Source: Candidatus Corynebacterium avicola (lineage in GTDB: Bacteria; Actinomycetota; Actinomycetes; Mycobacteriales; Mycobacteriaceae). From it: a stretch of DNA of 63,003 nt. The notes under the pieces are model-generated. The model worked only from the letters and a program-made list of their open reading frames with translations, made no database searches and was not told the origin of the DNA. The position numbers and the translations under genes were made by a program. The DNA is taken from assembly GCA_019114135.1 (NCBI GenBank), contig DXGC01000043.1, positions 1-63,003 on the forward strand, given 5' to 3'. This document shows, one piece after another, positions 9,241 to 17,580 of the stretch (the stretch's first letter is position 1; every line of letters begins with the position of its first letter).

Positions 9241-9918
9241 CGTGGCGCTGTGCAGCGCGGCAATGCCGAAGGTGAGGTTCTGCCAGCCGGCACCCTCCCA
9301 GCCGCTGTCGTTGACCAGCCGGGCCAGGCCCTCCTGGTCGGGCCAGGCGCGGATCGACTCGGCGAGGTAGACGTATGCCTCCGGGTTGGACGACACGGCC
9401 GTCGCCACGGCCGGCAGCGCCCGCATGAGGTACTCCATGTAGATCGTCCGGAACACCGGCACGACCGGGGTGGAGAACTCGCAGACGGTCAGCTTGCCGC
9501 CGGGCCTGGTCACCCGGGCGAGCTCACGCAGACCGGCGGCGGGGTCGACGATGTTGCGCAGGCCGAAGCTGATGGTGACCGCGTCGAAGGTGTCGTCGGG
9601 GAACGGCAGGTTCATACCGTCGCCGCAGACCTTGGGAACGTCGCGGTGGGCACCGGCGGCCAGCATCCCTCTGGAGAAGTCGCAGGCCACACACCATGCA
9701 CCGGACTCACTGAGTTCCACGGTAGACACTGCGGTGCCGGCGGCGAGGTCGAGGACCTTGTCACCGGGGCCGAGGTCGAGGCGGCGGCGGGTGCGCTTGC
9801 GCCACAACCGGTCCTGCCCGAAGGACAGGATGGTGTTGGTGATGTCGTAGTTCTTGCCGACGGCGTCAAACATGCTGGCGACATCGTTCGGGTTCTTCTC
9901 AAGGCTGGCGCGTGACAC
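9229..9918 (-). CDS. menG: Demethylmenaquinone methyltransferase
   Basis: 229 residues from a GTG at 9918 ([20 protein letters not shown]), chosen because it reproduces the mycobacterial MenG N-terminus; the longer frame above it has no family similarity. SAM motif [17 protein letters not shown] (about 48-63), the SFGLRNI block and the conserved [20 protein letters not shown] segment are present. It methylates demethylmenaquinone in the final step of menaquinone synthesis. The last codons lie inside a decamer repeat. It follows mgtA by 55 bases. Confidence 0.95.
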   Translation of the reverse strand: MSRASLEKNPNDVASMFDAVGKNYDITNTILSFGQDRLWRKRTRRRLDLGPGDKVLDLAAGTAVSTVELSESGAWCVACDFSRGMLAAGAHRDVPKVCGDGMNLPFPDDTFDAVTISFGLRNIVDPAAGLRELARVTRPGGKLTVCEFSTPVVPVFRTIYMEYLMRALPAVATAVSSNPEAYVYLAESIRAWPDQEGLARLVNDSGWEGAGWQNLTFGIAALHSATKPV

Positions 9919-9973
9919 GGGAGTCAAGCCTAGCCGACCGGAGGCACCGGACGAATACCGGACGAGTGCAGCG

Positions 9974-11164
9974 TCAGCTGGCCGGGACGCTCGCCGCGTC
10001 CTTCCGCTCGTGGCGGGGCTCCCCGACGGCGTCGCGGTAGTGGCCCAGCAGGGCGTCACACAGGCCCGGCCAGGTGCGTGGCAGGACGCCCTCCCGGGCA
10101 CGCTCCCGGAAGTCGATGTGGTCGTCGCTGGTCAGGCGTCCGATCGCGGCGGGCAGCTCGGACTCGAAGCGGTCGACCTCCAGCAGCTCACCGGTGACAC
10201 CGTGGTCGATGAGGTCCACCGGACCACCGGCATTCGGGGCGACCGAGGGCACGCCGCTGGCCAAGGCCTCCTGCAGGGACTGGCAGAAGGTCTCGAACTC
10301 GCCGGTGTGCACGAAGATGTCCAGGCTGGCGTAGGCCTCCGACAACGCGGCGCCACGCAGCTCGCCGGTGAACACGGCCTCCGGCAGCAGCTTCTCCAGC
10401 TTGCCGCGCTCCGGGCCGTCGCCGACGACGACCAACTGGATACCGGGGTTACCGACCAGCGACCGGAGACGTTCGACGTGCTTCTCGCTGGCGAGGCGTC
10501 CGATGTATCCGACGATGCGGCGTCCGGCGGTGCCGGAGGCGGGGTCGACAGAATCGACAGAGTGCTCGCCGAGCCAGCTGCGGCGCAGCTCCTCGTTGCG
10601 GTGCCCGGGGTTGAAGCGTTCGGCGTCGACTCCGCGTCCCCAGTGGCGGATGCGCTCGACGCCGCGTTCCTCGAGCTCGGCGATGGTCGCCGAGGACGGT
10701 GCGAGGGTCAGCGCGGCTCGGTTGTGGATCGCCCGTACCATCGACCAGGCTACGCTGGTCAGCGGGCCGAGTTTGTAGCTGGCGGCGAATCCGGGGACGT
10801 CGGTCTGGTACACCGCGACGGTGGGGATCCCCAGCTTGCGGGCGGCGACGGTGCCCGCAGCACCCAGCACGAAGGGGCTGGCCAGGTGAACGACGTCCGG
10901 CTGGTAGTCACGCATGACGGTCAGCACCTTGCGCGAGGGCACGCCCACCGGCAGGGAGTCGACCACCGGCAGCGACAGTGCCGGGACGTGCACGACGGGG
11001 AAGCCCTCGTACTCGTGGACCGAATCCTGTCCCTTCACACCGGCCGGAGCGATGACGAGCGCATCATCTCCGGTGGTGCGCAGGTGCTCGAGCACCCGCA
11101 GGACAGAATTGACGACCCCGTTGACGATGGGGAGGAAGCTCTCGGCGACGATGAGTACTCGCAT
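9974..11164 (-). CDS. mgtA: GT4-family mannosyltransferase (MgtA type)
   Basis: 396 residues with the two-domain GT-B pattern of family 4: N-terminal [20 protein letters not shown], then [13 protein letters not shown] at the start of the nucleotide-binding half and the acid motif [16 protein letters not shown]. The mycobacterial/corynebacterial orthologue (Rv0557, formerly called PimB) is a GDP-mannose-dependent alpha-mannosyltransferase making a mannosylated glycolipid for lipomannan-like polymers. The gene order menD-membrane protein-mgtA-menG matches M. tuberculosis Rv0555-Rv0558. Confidence 0.85.
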   Translation of the reverse strand: MRVLIVAESFLPIVNGVVNSVLRVLEHLRTTGDDALVIAPAGVKGQDSVHEYEGFPVVHVPALSLPVVDSLPVGVPSRKVLTVMRDYQPDVVHLASPFVLGAAGTVAARKLGIPTVAVYQTDVPGFAASYKLGPLTSVAWSMVRAIHNRAALTLAPSSATIAELEERGVERIRHWGRGVDAERFNPGHRNEELRRSWLGEHSVDSVDPASGTAGRRIVGYIGRLASEKHVERLRSLVGNPGIQLVVVGDGPERGKLEKLLPEAVFTGELRGAALSEAYASLDIFVHTGEFETFCQSLQEALASGVPSVAPNAGGPVDLIDHGVTGELLEVDRFESELPAAIGRLTSDDHIDFRERAREGVLPRTWPGLCDALLGHYRDAVGEPRHERKDAASVPAS

Positions 11165-11168
11165 GGGG

Positions 11169-11678
11169 CTACTCTGACATGGCCTGGTTGCCGGAATCTT
11201 GACTGGCAGTGAACTTCTCCCCCGTGCGCCTGGTCCACCGCCAACGGATGATCAGCAGCAGGACCACGGTCACGGCCGCACCGATCGCCCACACCGACAG
11301 GGCGGGCAGGATCGACAGTGTCCACGAGCGTCCCTGGACCTTGACGTTGTCCGTGTCGGTGCGTTGGTACTCCACCCACACACGGTCGCCCTCCTCCAGG
11401 CCGGTGGGGTACTTCAGCCCCCGCTCCGGTGAGTGGTAGACCGAGGATTCATCGCGGTATCGCACCAGAACCTTGGAGTGTTCGCCGAAGGTCCCGTTGC
11501 CGGGGTCCACGACCTCTGCGACGGCGGTCCCCTTGTCCTGGGAGATCTGCCAGTCGCTCAGTGCGGAGTTGGCGACGAGCATGCCGCTGACTGCGGTGAC
11601 CAGGACGAACAAGCCGAGCACCAGTTGGACGGTGCGTCGGTAGAACGACTCGGCCGGGGTCCGCAGGATCGTGGTCAT
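11169..11678 (-). CDS. DUF3592-like membrane protein
   Basis: 169 residues. Two membrane helices (VLGLFVLVTAVSGMLVANSA near residue 25 and LSILPALSVWAIGAAVTVVL near 115) flank an extracytoplasmic beta-rich domain of DUF3592 type (YRDESSVYHSPERGLKYPTG, GDRVWVEYQ). It occupies the Rv0556 position between menD and mgtA. The ATG overlaps the menD stop by 4 bases, and mgtA starts 4 bases after its stop, so the three are probably translated from one message. Function unknown. Confidence 0.75.
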   Translation of the reverse strand: MTTILRTPAESFYRRTVQLVLGLFVLVTAVSGMLVANSALSDWQISQDKGTAVAEVVDPGNGTFGEHSKVLVRYRDESSVYHSPERGLKYPTGLEEGDRVWVEYQRTDTDNVKVQGRSWTLSILPALSVWAIGAAVTVVLLLIIRWRWTRRTGEKFTASQDSGNQAMSE

Positions 11679-13501
11679 CCAGCACTCCCGGAATTACCCA
11701 GGGTCGTCCGGGCGGTGAGTTCCTCATGGATCCGGGCGCGCGGTCCGCGGCTGACCGCGGCCTCGATGACGAGCATCCCGCCGGTTCCCTCGGCGTGGTT
11801 GTCCAGCTCCACGCGCAGTTCCTCGAGGGTCTCGACACACTTGTGCTCCACGCCGTAGCCCTCGCACAGGGCCCGCAGGTTCGCCGCGGTGGGCGTGGCG
11901 AAGACCCGGTCGAAGACGTCGGTACCGTCGGCGAAGGTACGCAGGGCGTCCCGTCCGGTCTCCAGGGTCTCGAAGATCGCCCCGCCGTCGTCGTTGGCGA
12001 CGACGATGACCAGGTTGTCCGGGTGCGGTTCGCCCGGCCCGATGGCCAGACCGTTGACGTCGTGCAGGAAGGTCAGGTCGCCGAGCAGCGCCACGGTGCG
12101 CGGGGCGCGGATGAGGTCGGGTTCGGCGCTGGCGTGTGCCAGGGCCACGCCGACGGCAGTGGAGACCGTGCCGTCGATACCGGACGCACCGCGGTTGGCG
12201 ACGGTGGTCACCCCGGGGAACGGCAGACCGGTCAGCGAAGCGTCGCGCACCGGGGAGGACGCCCCGAGGACGACCGCGTCCCCGTCGCCGAGGCTGTCGG
12301 TGACAGCGGCGGCGACGTGCAGACCGGTGAAAGAGCTGTCCGGGTCGGCGAGGAGCTCGCGCACGGTGTCGGTGGCGACCTCGCTGGCGGCGGCGCAGAC
12401 CTTCACCCAGCCCCGGGGGTGCTCACCGGTGACGGTGACCATCCGACCGTCCTGCTGGTTCGGGTTGACCTGCGGCGGGGTGTCCCGGTCGGTGACCGCG
12501 AAGATGTCGATGGCAGGGTCCGCCAGCAGCGCGGAGACCCCGCGGTGCAGGGTGGTACGCCCGACGAGGACGATCTGTTCCGGACGCACCCTCGCCCGGT
12601 AGTCCTCCACCCCGGCGGTGATGTCGTCGGGACTGGTAAGCAGTCCGGCTGCGGCCGGGTGCACCGGCGTGTCCGGGGCCAGGGCCCCGGGTTCGGCGAT
12701 GGTGGGGACACCGGCGAGGGCATCGAAGATGCGGTCGGCCCACGCCCGGTCACGGATGTCACCGGCGATGACCAGGGTGCGGCGGGAAAGGTCGACGGTG
12801 AGGGTGGGCAGCTCGGCCGAGGACACGATCGTCGCGGCGGACGCAGTAGTGGCCGCAGAGGACGTCGTGGCCGCGGCGTCCTTCGCCCCTTCCTGTGCGG
12901 CGAGCGCGGCCAACGTGACCTCGTCGGCGGTGTGCGGGACCAGCGGCGGGGCGAAGGGGACGTCCACCTGCACTCCCCCGCGTGCCGTGGCGGCGACGGC
13001 CTCGGCCACCGCGGCCCGGACATCGGAGTCGGCAGCATCAGCAGAAACAGCAGCGTCGATCCCGATGGTGGCCACGGCGTGCGGGCCGAAGAGGCCCTTC
13101 TGGTCGATGGTCTGGTTCGCGCCGGTGCCGAGCATCTCCCACGGGCGGTTCGCCGACATGATCATCAGCGGGATCCCGCTGGCGGTCGCCTCCACCATCG
13201 CCGGCAGACAGTTCGCCACCGCCGTACCGGAGGTCATCACCACCGGCACCGGACGGTACGAGCGTCGCGCCAGGCCCAGGGCCAGGAAGGACGCCGAGCG
13301 CTCGTCGATGCGGACGTGCAGCCGGAGTCGTCCGACACGAGACGCCTCGGCCAGGGCCAGAGCCAGCGGGGCCGAGCGAGACCCGGGGCAGACCACGGCG
13401 TCGCGGACCCCGCCTTCGACCAGTGCGTCGACGATGACGGCCGCGACCCGGGTCGCGGGGGCTACGGCGGAGTCGCCGGCAACGGTGGTGTCTTCATTCA
13501 C
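11675..13501 (-). CDS. menD: 2-succinyl-5-enolpyruvyl-6-hydroxy-3-cyclohexene-1-carboxylate synthase
   Basis: 608 residues. A thiamine-diphosphate enzyme that joins isochorismate and 2-oxoglutarate in menaquinone synthesis. The pyrimidine domain has CPGSRSAPLALALAEA and VMTSGTAVANCLPAMVEA; the diphosphate site is GDLTFLHDVNGL ... VVANDDGGAIF. An Ala/Thr-rich stretch (about residues 190-215) looks like a lineage-specific linker. It heads a unit with the membrane protein, mgtA and menG. The MenF/MenH steps are not in this window. Confidence 0.95.
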   Translation of the reverse strand: MNEDTTVAGDSAVAPATRVAAVIVDALVEGGVRDAVVCPGSRSAPLALALAEASRVGRLRLHVRIDERSASFLALGLARRSYRPVPVVMTSGTAVANCLPAMVEATASGIPLMIMSANRPWEMLGTGANQTIDQKGLFGPHAVATIGIDAAVSADAADSDVRAAVAEAVAATARGGVQVDVPFAPPLVPHTADEVTLAALAAQEGAKDAAATTSSAATTASAATIVSSAELPTLTVDLSRRTLVIAGDIRDRAWADRIFDALAGVPTIAEPGALAPDTPVHPAAAGLLTSPDDITAGVEDYRARVRPEQIVLVGRTTLHRGVSALLADPAIDIFAVTDRDTPPQVNPNQQDGRMVTVTGEHPRGWVKVCAAASEVATDTVRELLADPDSSFTGLHVAAAVTDSLGDGDAVVLGASSPVRDASLTGLPFPGVTTVANRGASGIDGTVSTAVGVALAHASAEPDLIRAPRTVALLGDLTFLHDVNGLAIGPGEPHPDNLVIVVANDDGGAIFETLETGRDALRTFADGTDVFDRVFATPTAANLRALCEGYGVEHKCVETLEELRVELDNHAEGTGGMLVIEAAVSRGPRARIHEELTARTTLGNSGSAG

Positions 13502-13564
13502 CCCTCTGACGCTACCCGGCGAGGTGGTCGGACGAGGAACCAGGCACTCCTCATCAGTTGGTTG

Positions 13565-15955
13565 TCAGTCGGCTACAGCCGCCGCGAGGTAGCGACCGGT
13601 GAGGCTCTCCTGGGTGTCGGATGCCTCCGACTGCGCCACCAGTTCGGCAGGTGTCCCGGTGAAGACCACCGTGCCGCCCTCGTGACCGGCACCCGGTCCG
13701 ACGTCGATGATCTGGTCGGCCGCGGCGACCACCGCGAGGTTGTGCTCGATGACGACCAGGCTGTGACCGTCGTCCACCAGCGACTGCATCATCGTGACCA
13801 GCGTGCCGGTGTCCGCCAGGTGCAGACCCGAGGTCGGCTCGTCCAGCACGATGACCGAGCCGTTCAGCCCCTCCCCGATCTTCGCGGCGAGCTTCAGACG
13901 CTGGCGCTCACCACCGGACAGCGTGTTCAGTGGCTGGCCGAGCCGCAGGTACTCCAGGCCGACCTGCACCAGACGGTCGAGCACCGCGACGACCGCTCGG
14001 GTCGCGGCGTTGCCTTTGCCGGACGCCACGTCCTCGGCGAAGTACTCCCGTGCACCGCGCACCGTCATGTCCAGGACGTCGCTGATGGTGCGTCCGGCCA
14101 GGGTGAACTCCAGGACCTCGGGGCGGAAGCGCTTGCCGCCGCACTCCTCACAGGTGGCGGCGACCCCGGCCATGATGGCCAGGTCGGTGTAGACCACGCC
14201 GAGGCCGTTGCACATCGGGCAGGCGCCGGTGGAGTTCGGGCTGAAGTGTGCCGGGGTGGCACCGGCGTCCTTGTTGGCGCGGGCGAAGAGCTTGCGGATG
14301 TCGTCGAGCATGCCGGTGTAGGTGACCGGCGTGGAACGCCGGGACCCGCGGATGCCGGACTGGTCGACGACGGTGACGTCGGAGCGTCCTGCCAGACCAC
14401 CGTGGACCATCGAGGACTTGCCGGAACCGGCGACGCCGGTGACCACGGTGAGCACGCCGGTCGGGACGTCGACGGCGACGTCCTGCAAGTTGTTCTCGGT
14501 GAGGTGCTCCAGCGAGATGTGCCCGGTGGGTGTGCGGACGGAGTCGCGCAGCGACAGCCCGGCCTCCAGGGAGTGGGCGGTGGTGGTGTCGGCGCCCAGC
14601 AGCTCCTCGTAGCTGCCGGTGAAGACGACCTCGCCGCCGGCCTCGCCGGAACCGGGGCCGATGTCCACGACATGGTCGGCGGCGGCGATGACCTCGGGCT
14701 TGTGCTCGACGACCAGGACGGTGTTGCCCTTGTCGCGGATGCGCTGGAGCAGCTCGTTCATCCGGGCGATGTCGTGCGGGTGCAGGCCGATGGTCGGCTC
14801 GTCGAAGACGTAGGTGACGTCCGAGAGCGAGGAGCCGAGGTGGCGGATCATCTTCACGCGCTGCGCCTCACCGCCGGAGAGCGTGCCGGCCGGGCGATCC
14901 AGGCTGAGGTAGCCGAGGCCGACGTCGATGAGGTTGTCGAGCATGGCCAGCAGGTTGCTGCGGACGGGTCCGACGCTCCCGGCGTCGACGGAGACTTCCT
15001 CCTCGAGGCCGACGACGAGCTCGCGCAGCTCGGTGACCTGGGTGGAGTTCCACTCGGCGATGGTGCGTCCGGCGACGGTGGCGGTGCGGGACGCTTCCTT
15101 CAGTCGCGCCCCGTGGCAGTCGGGGCAGGGGCCGGTGGTGCTGATCTTCTCGACGAAGTTGACGATCTGCTTCTGCTTCGGCGGGGTGTCCCGGTCGATC
15201 CACAAGCGCCGGATGCGGGTGACCAGGCCGTCGTAGGTGGTGGTGGAGAAGCCTGAGTTGTCTTCCTTGGCGACCTTGAGCTTCTGGGTCGGGGCGTAGA
15301 GGAAGAACTCACGCTCCTCCTCGGTGAAGTCGCGGATGGGCTTGTCCGGGTCGAGCCGGTCGTTGCGGGCGTAGGCGGTCCAGTACCAGTCACCGATGTT
15401 GAAGCCCGGCGCGTCGATCGCACCCTCGTTGAGGGTCTTGTCCTCGTCGAGGAAGGTGGAAAGGTCGATGTCGGCACCGGTGCCGGTGCCCTCACAGGTG
15501 GGGCACCAGCCCTCGGGCAGATTGAAGGAGAAGTGACCGGACGCTCCGACGTACGGCGTGGACAGCCGACTGAACAGGATGCGGACCAGGGAGGAGACGT
15601 CGGTGGCGGTGCCGACGGTGGAACGGGAGTTCGCGCCCATGCGCTCCTGGTCGATGATGATCGCCGGGGAGAGGTTCTCGAGCACGTCGACGTCGGGGCG
15701 CGGCAGGCTCGGCATGAAGCCCTGGACGAAGGCGCTGTAGGTTTCGTCGATGAGGCGGCGGGACTCGGCGGCGACGGTGCCGAAGACCAGGGAGGACTTG
15801 CCGGAGCCGGAGACCCCGGTGAAGACGGTGAGGCGTCGTTTCGGGATGTCGACGTCGATGTTCTTCAGGTTGTTGGCTCGGGCACCGCGGACGTGGATGG
15901 TGTCGTGGGAGTCGGGGGACGCAACGGACGAGGCGTGGGCAGGGTCAGCACTCAT
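13565..15955 (-). CDS. UvrA-like ABC-ATPase (UvrA paralogue, drug-resistance type)
   Basis: 796 residues, shorter than true UvrA (about 950). Two ATPase halves are visible: Walker A GVSGSGKSSLVFG (about residue 42) and GVAGSGKSSMVHG, with signatures TLSGGEAQRVKM and TLSGGERQRLKL. Cysteine pairs CPTCEGTG, CPDCHGARL, CPMCNGLG and CEECGGKRF remain. The length and IIIDQERMGANSRSTVGT block fit the UvrA2/DrrC-like class linked to resistance to DNA-binding drugs rather than general repair. Start set at ATG 15955, because the frame above it is a degraded copy of the same 5' end. Confidence 0.85.
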   Translation of the reverse strand: MSADPAHASSVASPDSHDTIHVRGARANNLKNIDVDIPKRRLTVFTGVSGSGKSSLVFGTVAAESRRLIDETYSAFVQGFMPSLPRPDVDVLENLSPAIIIDQERMGANSRSTVGTATDVSSLVRILFSRLSTPYVGASGHFSFNLPEGWCPTCEGTGTGADIDLSTFLDEDKTLNEGAIDAPGFNIGDWYWTAYARNDRLDPDKPIRDFTEEEREFFLYAPTQKLKVAKEDNSGFSTTTYDGLVTRIRRLWIDRDTPPKQKQIVNFVEKISTTGPCPDCHGARLKEASRTATVAGRTIAEWNSTQVTELRELVVGLEEEVSVDAGSVGPVRSNLLAMLDNLIDVGLGYLSLDRPAGTLSGGEAQRVKMIRHLGSSLSDVTYVFDEPTIGLHPHDIARMNELLQRIRDKGNTVLVVEHKPEVIAAADHVVDIGPGSGEAGGEVVFTGSYEELLGADTTTAHSLEAGLSLRDSVRTPTGHISLEHLTENNLQDVAVDVPTGVLTVVTGVAGSGKSSMVHGGLAGRSDVTVVDQSGIRGSRRSTPVTYTGMLDDIRKLFARANKDAGATPAHFSPNSTGACPMCNGLGVVYTDLAIMAGVAATCEECGGKRFRPEVLEFTLAGRTISDVLDMTVRGAREYFAEDVASGKGNAATRAVVAVLDRLVQVGLEYLRLGQPLNTLSGGERQRLKLAAKIGEGLNGSVIVLDEPTSGLHLADTGTLVTMMQSLVDDGHSLVVIEHNLAVVAAADQIIDVGPGAGHEGGTVVFTGTPAELVAQSEASDTQESLTGRYLAAAVAD

Positions 15956-15999
15956 TGGTCCGGTTATACCGGACGGTGTCCCCTCATTCGGGCGGTCGT

Positions 16000-16066
16000 G
16001 CGAGCCAGCTGCCAGAATCGGTCGCTGTCGCACACGTGAGACGACCGATTCTGGCAGTTGGCTCAC
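16000..16066. repeat. Intergenic inverted repeat B1 (25-17-25)
   Basis: Arms 16000-16024 and 16042-16066 pair with two mismatches; the spacer is 17 bases. It sits between the UvrA-like gene and the broken duplicate of its 5' end. The arm sequence (CTGCCAGAATCGGTCG) is not shared with the other inverted repeats. Confidence 0.85.
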
Positions 16067-16137
16067 GCCGGCGGGCCCTATTTCTCGTCGGACGAGTCCC
16101 CGACGGCGGTAGAAGTCGACGTCCGTGCCGCTGTCCA

Positions 16138-16243
16138 CGTCGACGTTCTTCAGGTTGTTGTCGCAGGCGCCGCGGACGTGGATGGTGTCGTGGGAGTCGG
16201 GGGACGTGTCGGCGGGAGGCTCGGCACACCTTCGGTCCGTCAT
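16138..16243 (-). pseudogene. Remnant of a second UvrA-like gene (first ~35 codons)
   Basis: Reading from ATG 16243 gives SPDSHDTIHVRGACDNNLKN, nearly the same as SPDSHDTIHVRGARANNLKN at the N-terminus of the intact UvrA-like protein at 13565-15955. About 70 bases align with few mismatches. After NVDVD the similarity stops and the Walker A region is missing. It looks like what remains of a tandem duplicate after deletion. Confidence 0.75.
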
Positions 16244-16259
16244 ACCCGAAACCTGGCGG

Positions 16260-16748
16260 CTATGAACCGTCCCACAAGTCCAGGACGACCACCCCCTCGT
16301 CGTCGGGGGCTGGAGGGTTCGTGGGTGTGATCGCACGCTTCGGCACCTCGAATCGTGGAAGTCCGGCCAGTGCGCGGTTCTCGTTGGTGGACCTCACGTA
16401 GCGGGTGAAACCTTCGTCGATCTCGTGGTCCGGCAGCCCCGAGGCAAGGCGCTCCACGATCGCATCCCCACTGGTGTGCCATCCCTGCACGTCCGCACCG
16501 TCCTTCCAGGTCGGTCGTCCGTCCGGGTCGTCGTTGAGCTTGTCGAAGTTCCGCTGGAAGTAGCTCGTCCAGTCCAGGATCTCCTGCGCCAGCGTTCCGG
16601 CGATCCCGAAGTCCTCGGGGAGCCGGTAGGGACGGTGCGGATCTAGTGGCTCATGGACCGGCTGACCCCACAGTGAACTCGGGTGGCCGTGGTCAGGCAT
16701 AACCTTCAGGATTCGTGGATTCTCACAAGGAGGCTCTGATTGATCCAT
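16260..16748 (-). CDS. Hypothetical protein of unknown family
   Basis: 162 residues from ATG 16748; ATG 16700 is an equally possible start, with GAAGG just before it. The protein is soluble, acidic and Trp-rich (LAQEILDWTSYFQRNFDKLN; ADVQGWHTSGDAIVERLASG), with a Pro-rich tail ending DEGVVVLDLWDGS. I do not recognise a domain. It lies divergent from the DUF433/DUF5615 pair in an accessory segment bounded by inverted repeats, so an immunity or contact-dependent role is possible but only a guess. Confidence 0.6.
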   Translation of the reverse strand: MDQSEPPCENPRILKVMPDHGHPSSLWGQPVHEPLDPHRPYRLPEDFGIAGTLAQEILDWTSYFQRNFDKLNDDPDGRPTWKDGADVQGWHTSGDAIVERLASGLPDHEIDEGFTRYVRSTNENRALAGLPRFEVPKRAITPTNPPAPDDEGVVVLDLWDGS

Positions 16749-16855
16749 GCCAGAAGGATACTCCGTTCGCCAGGACGTCCACGAAGTGTTGCAACTCCCG
16801 AACAACCAGTGACGGTTCGCCTCGGCAACAGCACTTTCTGACTATGCTCGTACCT

Positions 16856-17092
16856 ATGACACGCTTCGACCGAATCACCGCCGACCCGGCGATACTGGGA
16901 GGGAAGCCGCACATACGCGGTCTCCGAATCTCGGTCAGCATGATTGCAGAGATGGTTGCCGGTGGAAAGACTATCGACACCATTCTTGATGAGTATCCGT
17001 ACCTTGACCGCGATGATATCCACCAGGCACTTTCCTACACTGCGGCCCTGGCGGACAAAGAATACTACCTGGACACCCAGCGGCCAGCGTGA
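16856..17092 (+). CDS. DUF433 antitoxin-like protein
   Basis: 78 residues. The DUF433 pattern is clear: RITADPAILGGKPHIRGLRI, then a helix-turn-helix-like segment (MIAEMVAGGKTIDTILDEYP) and DDIHQALSYTAAL. DUF433 proteins are small DNA-binding-like partners of PIN-like toxins. An ATG at 16844 would add four residues; no strong ribosome site helps decide. Its stop overlaps the GTG of the next gene (GTGA), indicating coupled translation of an antitoxin-first pair. Confidence 0.85.
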   Translation: MTRFDRITADPAILGGKPHIRGLRISVSMIAEMVAGGKTIDTILDEYPYLDRDDIHQALSYTAALADKEYYLDTQRPA

Positions 17093-17403
17093 AGTTCCTT
17101 CTCGACGAGAACCTGTCACCCCAACTCGCGTCTTCGATCCCCGGGGCACAACACCTTCGCGATGTGCTGACAACCGGCATCGGTGATCAGGACATTATCG
17201 ACTTCGCCGCAACACACGGCATGACGATCATCGCCGCGGACACTGATTTCGGAACACTCCTGGCTGCATCTGGTCGCGCAAGACCTTCAGTGGTCCTTGT
17301 GAGGGAGCTGCTCCCGCTCCCAGTCGCCGATCAAGGCGACATGATCGCAACAACCTTCCACGAGTGTCAGAGGCACTGGAACACGGAGCGGTCATCGTCA
17401 TAG
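17089..17403 (+). CDS. DUF5615 PIN-like toxin candidate
   Basis: 104 residues from a GTG overlapping the DUF433 stop. MKFLLDENLSPQLASSI carries the first acidic residue, DQDIIDFAATHGMTIIAADTDF carries the DxD-type acid cluster, and SVVLVREL follows, all typical of DUF5615/Mut7-C PIN-like nucleases. Together with DUF433 this forms a VapBC-like module. All acidic positions expected of an active nuclease seem present. The gene is AT-richer than its neighbours, which suggests acquisition. Confidence 0.82.
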   Translation: MKFLLDENLSPQLASSIPGAQHLRDVLTTGIGDQDIIDFAATHGMTIIAADTDFGTLLAASGRARPSVVLVRELLPLPVADQGDMIATTFHECQRHWNTERSSS

Positions 17404-17495
17404 GCCAGGACAAAATAAGAGTCCGCCTTCTTCCGATCGATTGAGAACGGGCGGCCCCACTGCAGGGCGTGGTGGCCGTGACCACACGTCGATCA

Positions 17496-17560
17496 GCACG
17501 TTGCGTCCTATTTTCCAGCTGCCCGTGGCAGGCTGGCGCCCAAAATAGGACGGAGAGTGC
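17496..17560. repeat. Intergenic inverted repeat B2
   Basis: Outer arms 17496-17514 and 17542-17560 pair at 15 of 19 positions (perfect over CGTCCTATTTT). The centre (CCAGCTGCC CGT GGCAGGCTGG) makes a second small hairpin. It sits between the convergent DUF5615 gene and the siderophore reductase fusion. Confidence 0.75.
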
Positions 17561-17580
17561 CGAGTTACTGGCAGCAGAGC

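Noticed and set aside
11726..15256. A 1176-codon plus-strand open frame opposite menD and the UvrA-like gene
   Set aside because: It is a high-GC shadow frame; composition is Gly/Arg/Asp/Val-biased, and both minus-strand genes are unmistakable.
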